A stretch of DNA of 52,719 nucleotides. Origin: JBOHRE01 sp050732635 (GTDB lineage Bacteria > Gemmatimonadota > Gemmatimonadetes > Longimicrobiales > RSA9). The stretch's first letter is position 1. Every line of letters starts with the position of its first letter. A model generated the notes under the pieces. That model was not told the origin of the DNA, did no database searches, and saw nothing but the letters and a program-made list of their open reading frames with translations. Made by a program: the position numbers and the translations under genes. Below, piece after piece: positions 32,984 to 41,119 of this stretch. Where the stretch lies: the NCBI GenBank assembly GCA_050732635.1, contig JBOHRE010000011.1, forward strand, positions 1-52,719, in the 5' to 3' direction.

Positions 32984-33164
32984 GAACGTGCAAGTGGAGA
33001 AGGCGCTGTTGGCGAAGGCGAAACGCTATGCGCGGATCGCCGGCTACGCGTCGGTCGAGGAGTTCATCGGGCACGCGCTCGAAAAGGAGCTCGCGAAGCT
33101 GGACGACGCGCAGAGCGAGGACGAGATCCGCCGGCGCCTGCAGGGATTGGGCTACATTTCGTGA
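32973..33164 (+). CDS. Small helical protein ending in LGYIS
   Basis: A 63-residue protein beginning at GTG 32973 with GAGGAGG six bases upstream. It is soluble and almost wholly helical: basic N-terminus (VEKALLAKAKRYARIAGYAS), then VEEFIGHALEKELAKLDD and an acidic-to-basic helix ending RRRLQGLGYIS. It has the outline of a ribbon-helix-helix-like or adaptor protein. I have seen similar short proteins beside AP-family phosphodiesterases but know of no function. Its last residues match the C-termini of all four Thr-type AP paralogues upstream. It is coupled to the preceding gene by overlap and lies 54 bases before the Oxa1-like gene. Confidence 0.65.
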   Translation: MFGKNVQVEKALLAKAKRYARIAGYASVEEFIGHALEKELAKLDDAQSEDEIRRRLQGLGYIS

Positions 33165-33218
33165 GCACACACTGCTTCTCGTGAGCACGCAGCACTTCAG
33201 AAGGCGGCACGCTCCGAA

Positions 33219-34040
33219 ATGTGGCAGATCAACCGACTGATCGGGGCCGCTCTCGATGCCGTGCTGGCGCCGTTCCGCGGACTGCCGCCGGCCGTGGGAC
33301 TCGCATTCGTGTCGATTGTGGCGGCGGCCGCCATGTTGCTCGTGTTCCGCGTCACATCGGATCAATCCCGCCTGAAGGCGACGAAGCGGCGCATGCACGC
33401 GGCGATCCTCGAGATTCGCCTGTTCAACGAGCAGCCGAGGCTGGTACTGTCGGCGCAGGCCGACGTCCTGCGCCAGAGCCTGCGCTACTTCCAGCTGACG
33501 CTTGTGCCGCTGCTCTGGCTGGCACTGCCGGTCCTCCTGCTGATGACGCATCTGCACGCGCACTATGGCAATCGAGGTCTGGCGGTAGGCGAATCGGCGA
33601 TCGTGCGTCTGCGGCTCGCCGACGCGCGGGCGCTCGACCAGGCTCTCACCCTCGAAGCCGACGGCGGCGCTCGCGTGGAAACACCGCTGCTCGCGATCCC
33701 GGCGACGAGCGAGGCCGATTGGCGCATCGCCGCCCTGCTGCCAGGTGACCACCGGCTGCGGCTGCGCATCGGCGACAAGCTGATCGCGAAGACGCTGCGC
33801 GTGTCCACGTCCCCGGCACGGCTATCGCCGAGACGGCCTGGCCGCGGACTCCTGGACCAGATCCTTTTCCCGTCGGAGCCGCCGGTGCCGCGAGGTTCCG
33901 CCGCCGCCGGCATCGAGGTGGGCTATTCGCCTGCCGAGGTCAGCCTGCTTGGCTGGCGGGTCCACTGGGTGATCGCGTTCCTCATCTTCACGCTCGCCGC
34001 GGCGCTCGCGCTGCGCCGTCCGCTCCGCGTCACGTTCTGA
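33219..34040 (+). CDS. Oxa1-superfamily (EMC3/TMCO1/DUF106-like) membrane protein
   Basis: This 273-residue protein has a transmembrane helix at about 22-44, then a charged segment (SDQSRLKATKRRMHAAILEI, about 47-67) expected to form a coiled coil. A second helix follows at about 93-111 (LVPLLWLALPVLLLMT), then a beta-rich extracytoplasmic domain (about 120-235), and a last helix near 247-266. The helix, DQ-R-K-coiled coil, helix order is the core of EMC3/TMCO1/DUF106 proteins, relatives of YidC that insert membrane proteins. The inserted periplasmic domain is unusual. The family call is by architecture and needs a profile search. It ends the cluster formed by the two phosphodiesterases and the LGYIS protein. 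Confidence 0.55.
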   Translation: MWQINRLIGAALDAVLAPFRGLPPAVGLAFVSIVAAAAMLLVFRVTSDQSRLKATKRRMHAAILEIRLFNEQPRLVLSAQADVLRQSLRYFQLTLVPLLWLALPVLLLMTHLHAHYGNRGLAVGESAIVRLRLADARALDQALTLEADGGARVETPLLAIPATSEADWRIAALLPGDHRLRLRIGDKLIAKTLRVSTSPARLSPRRPGRGLLDQILFPSEPPVPRGSAAAGIEVGYSPAEVSLLGWRVHWVIAFLIFTLAAALALRRPLRVTF

Positions 34041-34085
34041 CATGCCGATCGGCGGACTGGCCTTCCTGCGTGCGACAAGAATTGC

Positions 34086-34126
34086 TTGACAGCGATCGAG
34101 CGGCTCATGTAGGTGCAGGATGCGGC
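34086..34126 (+). promoter_or_regulatory. Promoter block of the sugar ABC importer
   Basis: TTGACA (34086-34091), an 18-base gap and TAGGTG (34110-34115) followed by CAGGATGCGGCGG. The block reproduces that at 14309-14346 ahead of the AP array, including spacing and downstream words. The binding protein gene starts about 58 bases after the block. Confidence 0.55.
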
Positions 34127-34183
34127 GGGCATACCAATCTCGAGATGCCGAGAACGGCCTTGAGCGGGCACGAAGGTGAGCGG

Positions 34184-35167
34184 ATGAGCGGCGACACGTG
34201 CCGGGCGGCTGCGTGCACGGCGGTCGTATTGGCGCTGGGGCTCGGCTGCGCTGGTGGCGCGGCTGATCGGTCGGCGGATGCCCGCAGCGAGCTGCGCCTG
34301 GTCGTGGTCACACACGGCCAGTCATCGGACCCGTTCTGGTCGGTGGTCGCGAATGGGATCGGCGATGCGGCGGACGACTTGGGTGTGCGGGTCGAGTATC
34401 AGGCGCCGGTGACGTTCGACATGGTGCGCATGAGCCAGCTGATCGACGCCGCGGTCGCGTCCCGGCCTAGCGGGCTGCTGGTCTCCGTGCCGGACGCCGA
34501 CGCGCTGCGCGGATCGATCCGGCAGGCGCTGCAGGTAGGCATTCCGGTGTTGTCGCTGAACTCCGGCGCGGAGGTCTGGGAGTCACTCGGTTTGCTGGCG
34601 CACATCGGGCAGCCCGAGTACGACGCGGCGCACGCCGGCGGCGAGCGACTGGCGGGCGCCGGGGCGCGTCACGCGCTGTGCGTGAACCACGAGGTCGGCA
34701 ACGTCTCGCTCGATGAGCGGTGCCGCGGGCTGCGCGCTGCGCTCGAGGCGGCAGGTGGCCGGGCGACGGTGCTGAGCGTGGACCTGGCGGATCCGGACGA
34801 CGCGCAGCAGCGCGTCGCCAACGCGGTGCGGTCGGACCCATCGATCGACGGTGTGCTGACGCTGGGCCCCGCGGGCGCCGTGCCGACTCTGGCGGCGTTG
34901 AGCGAGGCGGGGCGTCTGGGCGACGTCGCCTTCGGCACCTTCGACCTGCAGGCCGACATCCTCGCCGCCGTGCGCGATCGCGAGATGCTGTTCGCGATCG
35001 ATCAGCAACCGTACCTGCAAGGCTACCTCGGCGTCACTCTGATGGTGAAGTACCTGGAGACCGGCGCGATCCCGGGCGGCGGCGAGATCATCCGCACCGG
35101 TCCGGCATTCGTGATGCGCGCGAATGCGGCGCAGGTGATGCGGCTGGCTGCGGACGGGATCCGCTGA
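34184..35167 (+). CDS. Sugar ABC transporter substrate-binding lipoprotein
   Basis: A 327-residue periplasmic binding protein of the ribose/fructose (Peripla_BP_4) type. A signal peptide with lipobox LGLGC anchors it in the membrane. Sugar-binding fold marks are FWSVVANGIGDAADDLGVRVEY at the start of the first lobe, IDGVLTLGPAGAVPTLAALSEAG in the second, and FAIDQQPYLQGYLGVTL near the hinge. AAGGTGAG precedes the ATG at 34184. It is the first gene of a three-gene importer. The ligand is likely a monosaccharide or polyol; the closest architecture I recognise is FrcB-like, but that does not fix the sugar. Confidence 0.85.
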   Translation: MSGDTCRAAACTAVVLALGLGCAGGAADRSADARSELRLVVVTHGQSSDPFWSVVANGIGDAADDLGVRVEYQAPVTFDMVRMSQLIDAAVASRPSGLLVSVPDADALRGSIRQALQVGIPVLSLNSGAEVWESLGLLAHIGQPEYDAAHAGGERLAGAGARHALCVNHEVGNVSLDERCRGLRAALEAAGGRATVLSVDLADPDDAQQRVANAVRSDPSIDGVLTLGPAGAVPTLAALSEAGRLGDVAFGTFDLQADILAAVRDREMLFAIDQQPYLQGYLGVTLMVKYLETGAIPGGGEIIRTGPAFVMRANAAQVMRLAADGIR

Positions 35168-35184
35168 ATGGCGCAGGGCGGCCC

Positions 35185-36240
35185 ATGATGCAGGAGGGCG
35201 CGCCGCGCGTTGCGGTCGCCAGCGAGCATTCGCAGCGCCCGGACCGGGAGGCGCGCAGCCGGCTGCGCTGGCTCGCGCGGCCGGAGCTCGGCGCCGCGGC
35301 CGGTGCGGTCCTCGTCTGGTGCATCTTCGCCGTGGTCGCGGGCGAGGCGTTCCGCAGCATGGCGGGCACGGCGGCGGTGCTCAATGCTGCCGCGCCGCTC
35401 GGCATCCTGGCCGTGGCGGTCGCGCTGCTGATGATCGGCGGCGAATTCGACCTGTCGGTCGGCTCGATCATCGGCGTGGCTGGGATGACGATCCTGCTGC
35501 TGACGCGGCACTATGCCTGGCCGCTCTGGCCCGCACTCCTCGCCACGCTGCTGCTGTGCCTCGCCGTCGGCTGGGCGAACGGCTATCTCGTGGTCCGCAC
35601 AGGACTGCCTTCCTTCATCGTGACACTCGGCACGCTGTTCATGCTGCGCGGCCTGACGATCGCTGTGCCGCGCATGCTGACGCGACGCACGCAGCTCGGC
35701 GGCCTGGATGAAGTGCCCGGCTACGCCGCCGCGCAGGCCCTGTTCGCGAGCGAGCCACTGGGCCCGTTTCGCGCGTCGATTCTGTGGTGGCTCGGCGCCG
35801 CCATCGTCGCCACCTGGGTCCTCCTGCGCACGCGTTGGGGCAATTGGATCTTCGGCGCGGGTGGAGCGCCGGACGCGGCGCGTCGAGTCGGCGTGCCCGT
35901 CGCCCGCGTCAAGATCGGGCTGTTCATGACCACGGCGCTGGCCGCGTTCCTGGTAGCCGTGATCCAGGCGGTGCGCTTCACGGGTGCCGACGTGCTGCGC
36001 GGCCAGCAGCAGGAGTTTCGCGCGATCATCGCCGTCGTGATCGGCGGCACGCTGCTGACCGGCGGCTACGGCTCGGCGGCGGGCGCCGTATTCGGCGCAC
36101 TGATCTTCGGGATGGTGCAGCAGGGGATCGTGATCACCGGTGTGGACGCCGACTGGTTCCAGGTATTCCTTGGGGTGATGCTGCTGATCGCCGTGGTCTT
36201 CAACAATTACATCCGGCGCGCGGTCGCGGAGGCACGGTGA
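35185..36240 (+). CDS. Sugar ABC transporter permease
   Basis: A 351-residue inner-membrane permease of the RbsC/FrcC type (BPD_transp_2). The first 30 residues are hydrophilic, followed by eight to ten helices. Family marks include GGEFDLSVGSIIGVAGM, GLPSFIVTLGTLFMLRGL, GGTLLTGGYGSAAGAVFGAL and GMVQQGIVITG. Two successive ATG codons (35185, 35188) serve as start, 17 bases after the binding protein stop. It forms the channel for the sugar delivered by the binding protein. Confidence 0.88.
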   Translation: MMQEGAPRVAVASEHSQRPDREARSRLRWLARPELGAAAGAVLVWCIFAVVAGEAFRSMAGTAAVLNAAAPLGILAVAVALLMIGGEFDLSVGSIIGVAGMTILLLTRHYAWPLWPALLATLLLCLAVGWANGYLVVRTGLPSFIVTLGTLFMLRGLTIAVPRMLTRRTQLGGLDEVPGYAAAQALFASEPLGPFRASILWWLGAAIVATWVLLRTRWGNWIFGAGGAPDAARRVGVPVARVKIGLFMTTALAAFLVAVIQAVRFTGADVLRGQQQEFRAIIAVVIGGTLLTGGYGSAAGAVFGALIFGMVQQGIVITGVDADWFQVFLGVMLLIAVVFNNYIRRAVAEAR

Positions 36241-36266
36241 CGCGCTCCGGAACGGTGGGAGCCGGC

Positions 36267-37037
36267 ATGCGGCCGTTGCTGCACGCGGAGCGGTTGTCGA
36301 AGCGGTTCGGCAGCGTGACCGCGCTGCATGAGGTGTCACTGGTCGCGGAGGCCGGCAACGTGACCTGCCTGCTCGGCGACAACGGCGCGGGCAAGTCCAC
36401 GCTGATCCGAATCCTGTCGGGCGTGTATGCGCCCTCGAGCGGCGAGTATCGCGTGGATGGCGAGCCGGTCTCGTTCGGCTCACCGCGCGAGGCGCTGGCG
36501 CGTGGCATCGCCACGGTGCACCAGGACCTGGCGTTGATTCCGCTGATGTCGGTCTGGCGCAACTTCTTTCTCGGCCTCGAGCCGACGCGCGGCGTCGGTC
36601 CGTTCCGCCGCATCGACGTGGGCCGCTGCCGCGCGATCGCGGGTGACGCCCTGGATGGCATGGGTCTGCACATCCAAGACGCGGACCAGCCGGTGGGCAC
36701 GCTGTCCGGCGGTGAACGGCAGTGCGTCGCGATCGCGCGCGCGATCCATTTCGGCGCGCGCATGCTGATCCTGGACGAGCCCACCGCGGCGCTCGGCGTG
36801 AAGCAGGCGGGCGTCGTGCTCCGTTACATCGAGAGTGCCCGCGACCGAGGCGTCGGCGTGCTGTTCATCACGCACAATCCGCATCACGCAATCGCTCTGG
36901 GCAACCGCTTCGTCGTGCTGCGGCGCGGGCGGGTCGCCGGCGATTTCGGGCGAGGCGAGGTGGAGCTGGAGACGCTGAGCGAGCTGATGTCCGGCGGCGA
37001 GGAGCTGGAGCTCAGACGTCGGCCACCCACGCCGTGA
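36267..37037 (+). CDS. Sugar ABC transporter ATPase (single cassette)
   Basis: A 256-residue ATPase with Walker A GDNGAGKST, Q-loop VHQD, signature LSGGERQ, Walker B MLILDEPTAAL and the switch His in FITHNPHHA. Only one cassette is present, as in FrcA-type systems, unlike the double-cassette RbsA. ATG 36267 has GGGAG upstream; a GTG at 36237 overlapping the permease stop is possible and would add ten residues. The 3' end overlaps the convergent YkgJ-like gene by 26 bases. Confidence 0.88.
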   Translation: MRPLLHAERLSKRFGSVTALHEVSLVAEAGNVTCLLGDNGAGKSTLIRILSGVYAPSSGEYRVDGEPVSFGSPREALARGIATVHQDLALIPLMSVWRNFFLGLEPTRGVGPFRRIDVGRCRAIAGDALDGMGLHIQDADQPVGTLSGGERQCVAIARAIHFGARMLILDEPTAALGVKQAGVVLRYIESARDRGVGVLFITHNPHHAIALGNRFVVLRRGRVAGDFGRGEVELETLSELMSGGEELELRRRPPTP

Positions 37038-37401
37038 CGACGAGGTCCGGATCGTCCTGCATGGCCCGCTCGTACTTCAGGAAATCGTAGTAGCCGCAGC
37101 GGCGGCCGCCCGGGTGCTCGCGACAGATGCTCGGGCGGTGCTCGTAGACCGTGCAGCGGCGCGTCTCGACGTCGAGGAAGCGGCAGGCCGTGCCGAAGAT
37201 GGTGTCCTGCTGGTGGCGCAGCACGCGCTCGCGATCGGAGTCGCCGCGCTTGGTGAAGCGCTCGCGTGCCCGCTCCGGCGTGATGCCGAAGCGGCGGGCG
37301 AGGCGACGAATGTCCGCGGGCGTGACGATGATGCGCGCGTAGGTGCAGCAGTACGCGGGGCAGCGGTCGCAGTTGTACAGGACGGGCAGTGACGCCTTCA
37401 T
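37012..37401 (-). CDS. YkgJ-family cysteine cluster protein
   Basis: A 129-residue small protein of the YkgJ (Fe/Zn-chelating CxxCxxxCC) family. The cluster is seen at CDRCPAYCC near residue 11, with further cysteines in TACRFLDVETRRC, SICREHPG and RRCGYYD. The family probably binds an iron-sulfur cluster or zinc; its role is unknown. It is convergent with the ABC ATPase gene, their ends overlapping. Confidence 0.8.
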   Translation of the reverse strand: MKASLPVLYNCDRCPAYCCTYARIIVTPADIRRLARRFGITPERARERFTKRGDSDRERVLRHQQDTIFGTACRFLDVETRRCTVYEHRPSICREHPGGRRCGYYDFLKYERAMQDDPDLVVTAWVADV

Positions 37402-37470
37402 GATGGTGAAGGGTCGCGGCCCGCGGCGGCGTGCGCAAGGCTGCGGCCGCGCGAGCTCGTGCTGGTCCCG

Positions 37471-37935
37471 CTAGTCGAGCAGCTCGCGCGCGATCGCGCC
37501 CCCAACCACGAAGCCGGCGATTGCGGCGAGCGGGTTGCGACGCACGCGTCGCGCAACACCGTGGAGGCCGGCGCTCTCGAACGGCTGCGCGATGCGGGGG
37601 CCGATCCGGCCTTCGAGCACGTCCACGCGATCGGCGAGCATCAGCAGCAGCCAGTGGCGGCCGTGATGCTCGGGCACGCGATACGCCACGCGTCGCAGGA
37701 CGCCGCTCAGCCCGCGAATCGGCTGCGGCGTACCGAAGACGGGCGTCGGCCTGGCGAGTCCGCTGCGGATCGGCTGTCCACGTCTCGGCGGTTGCGCGAA
37801 GCGTGGCGCCTGCTCGTCGGCATCACGCGTTCGCGGTTCGGCCTGCATGGGGACACCCGGCCGGTCCTCGGGGCCATCGAGATGGTGCGGCGCGTCGGTC
37901 GCAGTGAGTACGTCCGACTCGGATTCCAGACCCAT
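37471..37935 (-). CDS. Hypothetical protein with C-terminal hydrophobic segment
   Basis: A 154-residue protein of unknown family, starting MGLESESDV at 37935 behind a very strong GGAGGGGG ribosome binding site. The first 60 residues are polar and probably disordered. The middle (RPTPVFGTPQPIRGL, GRHWLLLMLADRVDVLEGRIG) is moderately hydrophobic, and the end (NPLAAIAGFVVGGAIARELLD) is a likely membrane anchor resembling phage-shock or holin-associated tails. No function is assigned. Confidence 0.5.
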   Translation of the reverse strand: MGLESESDVLTATDAPHHLDGPEDRPGVPMQAEPRTRDADEQAPRFAQPPRRGQPIRSGLARPTPVFGTPQPIRGLSGVLRRVAYRVPEHHGRHWLLLMLADRVDVLEGRIGPRIAQPFESAGLHGVARRVRRNPLAAIAGFVVGGAIARELLD

Positions 37936-38036
37936 CCTCCCCCTCCTGCGGCTGGGTGCGGTGCACGCGAACGGGCGCGATCGATGTGCCAGAGGGCGCA
38001 TGTATCTTGCACGCCCTGGTGCGGTCCAGACGACCC

Positions 38037-38510
38037 ATCGACTTCAGCGCCGTCGACGTCGTCACCGAGCTGAACCAGCAGACGGACGGCCGCGGCCCGG
38101 ACATCTGCATCGATGCAGTGGGTGTCGAAGCCGATGGCTCGGTCATGCACGAGTTCCTCGGACGGATCCTGATGCTGCAGGCGGGTGCGGCGACGGTGGT
38201 CGACTGGGCCATCCACGCGGTGCGCAAGGGTGGCACGGTGGTGCTGATCGGCGTCTACGGCCCGCCGTGGAACCTGGTGCCGATCGGCACGGCGATGAAC
38301 AAGGGGCTGACGCTGCGCATGGGCCAGTGCAACACGAAGCGGTACATGCCGCATCTGCTGGCGCACCTGCGCGCGGGCCGCATCGACGCCAGGGCACTGA
38401 TCAGCCATCGGCTGCCGCTGGCGCGGGTGGCCGACGCGTACGAGCTGTTCGCGACCAAGCGCGACGCCTGCACCAAGATCGTGCTGTACCCCAACGGTGC
38501 GGCGGCGTAA
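38037..38510 (+). pseudogene. C-terminal remnant of a zinc alcohol dehydrogenase
   Basis: From codon IDFSAVDVV onward this is the cofactor and C-terminal part of a medium-chain alcohol/formaldehyde dehydrogenase: GRGPDICIDAVGVEA, VRKGGTVVLIGVYG, FNKGLTLRMGQ-like AMNKGLTLRMGQ, RYMPHLLAHLRAG and a final KIVLYPNG. About 155 residues remain of a normal 380 or so. The entire N-terminal catalytic domain with the zinc ligands and the nucleotide-binding GxGxxG are absent. The frame stays open upstream to 37956 but with unrelated sequence. The remnant cannot be an active dehydrogenase. Confidence 0.7.
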
Positions 38511-38576
38511 CCGGGCGTGGGCCGGAAACAATCGAACCTGCGCCGCCACGGCGCGCAGCATGACGAGACGAGCGAC

Positions 38577-39347
38577 ATGAACAAGGGCGAGGCGAACCGT
38601 ATCCTGGCCGACTCGGCGCACCGGCCGTGGCCGGTGCCGCAGGAGCCATGGCTGATCTGGCAGGACTGGGAGGATGTCGGCTTTGCCAACTGGCCGGTCC
38701 CCGTCGAGCGGCTGCGGCCGCTGGTGCCGCCGGAGCTCGAGATCGACACCTTCGATGGCTTGGCCTGGATCACGCTCACTCCACTGCGCGTGCGTATCCG
38801 GCCGCGCACCCTGCGCCTGCCGCTCGGCGTGCTCGATTTTCCGGAGCTCAACCTGCGCACCTACGTCCGCGTACGCGACCGGCCGGGCATCTTCTTCTTC
38901 AGCCTGGACGCGGGCAGCCGACTGGCGGTCGCCGGCGCACGCACGCTGTACCGGCTGCCGTATTATACGGCGGAAATGCGCATGACGCGGAGCGATGGCC
39001 GGGTCAGCTTCCGCAGCCGGCGCGAGGACGGCGCTGCGCGGCTCGTCGCCAGCTACGTACTGGACGGCGAGGCGCGGGCGGCCGCGCCGGGCACGCGCGA
39101 GCACTGGCTCGCCGAACGCTACGCGCTGTACGTCGTGCTGCGCAGCGGGCGCGTGCACCGCACCGACATCCACCACCGGCCCTGGCTGCTGCAGCCGGCG
39201 CGCTTCGACATCGAGACGAACACGGTCGGTGAGACGGCCGGCATCGCGCTGACCGGTGAGCCGCAGGCCTGCATGTACGCGGCGCAGCAGAAGGTGCTGA
39301 CCTGGGGTCCGCGCGCCGTGGGCGAGCCGGCGCGCACGGCGGCCTGA
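38577..39347 (+). CDS. DUF2071 (YqjF-like) protein
   Basis: A 256-residue cytoplasmic protein of the DUF2071 family. Visible are WQDWEDVGFANWPVPVERL, the VPPELEIDTFDGLAWITL opening strand, FPELNLRTYVRVRDRPGIFF, and a C-terminal HHRPWLLQPARFDIETN block. The family is widespread and of unknown biochemical role. The start MNKGEANRI is chosen at 38577 because the 20 residues before it are polar and atypical. Remnants of two dehydrogenases flank it. Confidence 0.8.
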   Translation: MNKGEANRILADSAHRPWPVPQEPWLIWQDWEDVGFANWPVPVERLRPLVPPELEIDTFDGLAWITLTPLRVRIRPRTLRLPLGVLDFPELNLRTYVRVRDRPGIFFFSLDAGSRLAVAGARTLYRLPYYTAEMRMTRSDGRVSFRSRREDGAARLVASYVLDGEARAAAPGTREHWLAERYALYVVLRSGRVHRTDIHHRPWLLQPARFDIETNTVGETAGIALTGEPQACMYAAQQKVLTWGPRAVGEPARTAA

Positions 39348-39365
39348 GGCGAGCGCCGCGGTAAG

Positions 39366-39600
39366 CTACTCGGGCGGCGCGGCCAGTTGCTCGGACGCCG
39401 TCGAGCTCGAGCGGATCGCGCGCGCAGATCGCGAGCCGGCAGCCGCTGCGTCCGAGCTCCTCGGCGAGCAGCAGGCCGAGTCCGCGCGAGCCGCCGGTCA
39501 CGAGCGCGACCTGGCCATGGATCGATTCGGGCCGGCGTAGCGTGCGCGCTGCGACCATGGCGCCCGCGGCGGCGCCGGCGAGCAGCGAAAGTCGTCGCAT
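39366..39600 (-). pseudogene. N-terminal remnant of a short-chain dehydrogenase
   Basis: From ATG 39600 the chain has a short hydrophobic lead (MRRLSLLAGAAAGAMVAA), then the NAD-binding start of a short-chain dehydrogenase: GQVALVTGGSRGLGLLLAEEL and CRLAICARDPLEL. About 60 residues in, the sequence stops looking like the family. One frame over, an ending EQLAAPPE and TAG (39366-39368) appears, suggesting that a large internal part including the Ser-Tyr-Lys triad was deleted. No active enzyme is possible. Confidence 0.6.
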
Positions 39601-39691
39601 GCGAGTCTCGAGAAGCGGGATCCGTCCCTTTGCTACGTCGCAACCCGGGTGCCATGTTGCAGCCACGACCAGCGAACCGGGGCGGTGAGGC

Positions 39692-40423
39692 ATGCGCGTA
39701 TACGTCGGCACGAGCGGTTTCGCGTACAAGGAGTGGAAGGGCAGCTTCTATCCGGAGGATCTGCCGGCGGACGCCATGCTCGCCTATTACGGCGAACGTC
39801 TCGATACCGTCGAGATCAACAACACCTTTTACCGGATGCCGACCGAGAAGGTGCTGCTGCAATGGGCGGAGCAGGTGCCGGCGGAGTTCCGCTTCATCCT
39901 GAAGGCGTCGCGCCGGATCACGCACTCGCAGCGACTGAAGGAGGTCGGCGATCCGGTGGCCTATCTGTACCGCACGGCGGCCTGCCTCGGCGAGCGACTC
40001 GGCCCGATCCTGTTCCAGTTGCCGCCCAACCTGAAAGTCGATCTGCCGCGGCTCGAGACGTTCCTCGAGCTGCTGCCCGCAGACAGCCGCGCGGCGCTCG
40101 AGTTCCGCAACCCGAGCTGGCACGATGACGCGGTCTACAATGCGCTGCGCCGGCACAACGTCGCCATGTGCATTGCCGATACCGGTGAGGAGACGACGCC
40201 GTTCGTCGCGACCGCGGACTGGGGGTACCTGCGACTGCGCCGCGTCGAGTACGGCGACAGCGACCTGGGCACCTGGGCCGACCGGGTCGCCGAGCAGCAA
40301 TGGCATGACGCGTTCGTGTTCTTCAAGCACGAGGAGGCGGGCACGGGGCCGCGGCTGGCGGCGGAGTTTCGGACCGTCATGGAGGGGTCCAGGCATGGGG
40401 GAGCCGAGGCTGCGGCGCGTTAG
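39692..40423 (+). CDS. DUF72 (YecE-like) protein
   Basis: A 243-residue DUF72 protein with a TIM-barrel-like fold. Family marks are VYVGTSGFAYKEWKGSFYPE at the N-terminus, LDTVEINNTFYRMP, FRFILKASRRITH, LGPILFQLPPN, ALEFRNPSW and a C-terminal YLRLRRVEYG with FVFFKHEEAGTGPRLA. The biochemical role is unknown. ATG 39692 matches the conserved start. The final dozen residues are encoded in a GGGGTCCA-containing repeat. Confidence 0.85.
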   Translation: MRVYVGTSGFAYKEWKGSFYPEDLPADAMLAYYGERLDTVEINNTFYRMPTEKVLLQWAEQVPAEFRFILKASRRITHSQRLKEVGDPVAYLYRTAACLGERLGPILFQLPPNLKVDLPRLETFLELLPADSRAALEFRNPSWHDDAVYNALRRHNVAMCIADTGEETTPFVATADWGYLRLRRVEYGDSDLGTWADRVAEQQWHDAFVFFKHEEAGTGPRLAAEFRTVMEGSRHGGAEAAAR

Positions 40424-40459
40424 GCAGCATTAGGGGGGTCCAGCTGCGGCCGTCGCAGG

Positions 40460-41119
40460 CTAGAGCTCGGCGGCCCAGTCGGCGATCGCGGTGGCGAGCT
40501 CGGCGTGGATATCGCGCCAGCGCTCGCCGCGAGGCACGGCGAAGCCGTGGTCGGCACCCTCGATCAGGTGCAGCCGCGCTCGCTCGCCCAGCGGCTCGAC
40601 GACGCTGCGCAACAGCTCGAGGTCCGCGAACGCGTCGCGCGTGCCCTGGAGAAACAGCATCGGCACACTCACGCGCGTCAGGTGCGCCGCCCGCTCGACA
40701 CCCGGCTTGCCCGGCGCGTGTAATGGAAAGCCGAGAAACGCGATCCCGCGCACCCCCGCGAGCGGCTCCTCGGCTGCGGCCTGCGATGTCATGCGGCCGC
40801 CGAACGACTTGCCGCCGGCGATCAGCGGCAATCCGGGCTCGAGTTCCAGTGCCTCGCGCGCGGCGGCGACGACTGTCGCCTGCGCGACACGAGGCGAGTC
40901 GGGACGACGTCGCCCGGCCTCCATATAGGGGAACTGATAGCGCAGCGTGGCGATACCGCGCGCGGCGAGGGCGGCGGCGGCGGCGTTCATGAAGGGGTGG
41001 CGCATGCCGGCGCCGGCGCCGTGCGCGACGACGTAGAGCAGGCGCGTTTCCGGCGGGCGCTCCAGCAACGCCGAGACAGCCGCGTCGCCGACGGGGATCG
41101 TCAGGGGTCGAGCGGTCAT
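40460..41119 (-). CDS. Alpha/beta hydrolase (Tex30/KANL3-like)
   Basis: A 219-residue cytoplasmic hydrolase. It shows VVAHGAGAGMRHPFM (oxyanion loop), LRYQFPYMEAGRRRPD, nucleophile elbow GGKSFGGRM, FLQGTRDAFAD with the acid, and GADHGF with the catalytic His. This is the Tex30/KANL3-like, dienelactone-hydrolase-related group; substrates are unknown. Start MTARPLTIP at 41119 is preferred over upstream frames. The gene is divergent from ku. Confidence 0.8.
   Translation of the reverse strand: MTARPLTIPVGDAAVSALLERPPETRLLYVVAHGAGAGMRHPFMNAAAAALAARGIATLRYQFPYMEAGRRRPDSPRVAQATVVAAAREALELEPGLPLIAGGKSFGGRMTSQAAAEEPLAGVRGIAFLGFPLHAPGKPGVERAAHLTRVSVPMLFLQGTRDAFADLELLRSVVEPLGERARLHLIEGADHGFAVPRGERWRDIHAELATAIADWAAEL

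Noticed and set aside
37956..38036. N-terminal extension of the alcohol dehydrogenase remnant
   Set aside because: The 27 codons before IDFSAVDVV do not resemble the dehydrogenase family and probably come from the intergenic region before the divergent gene.
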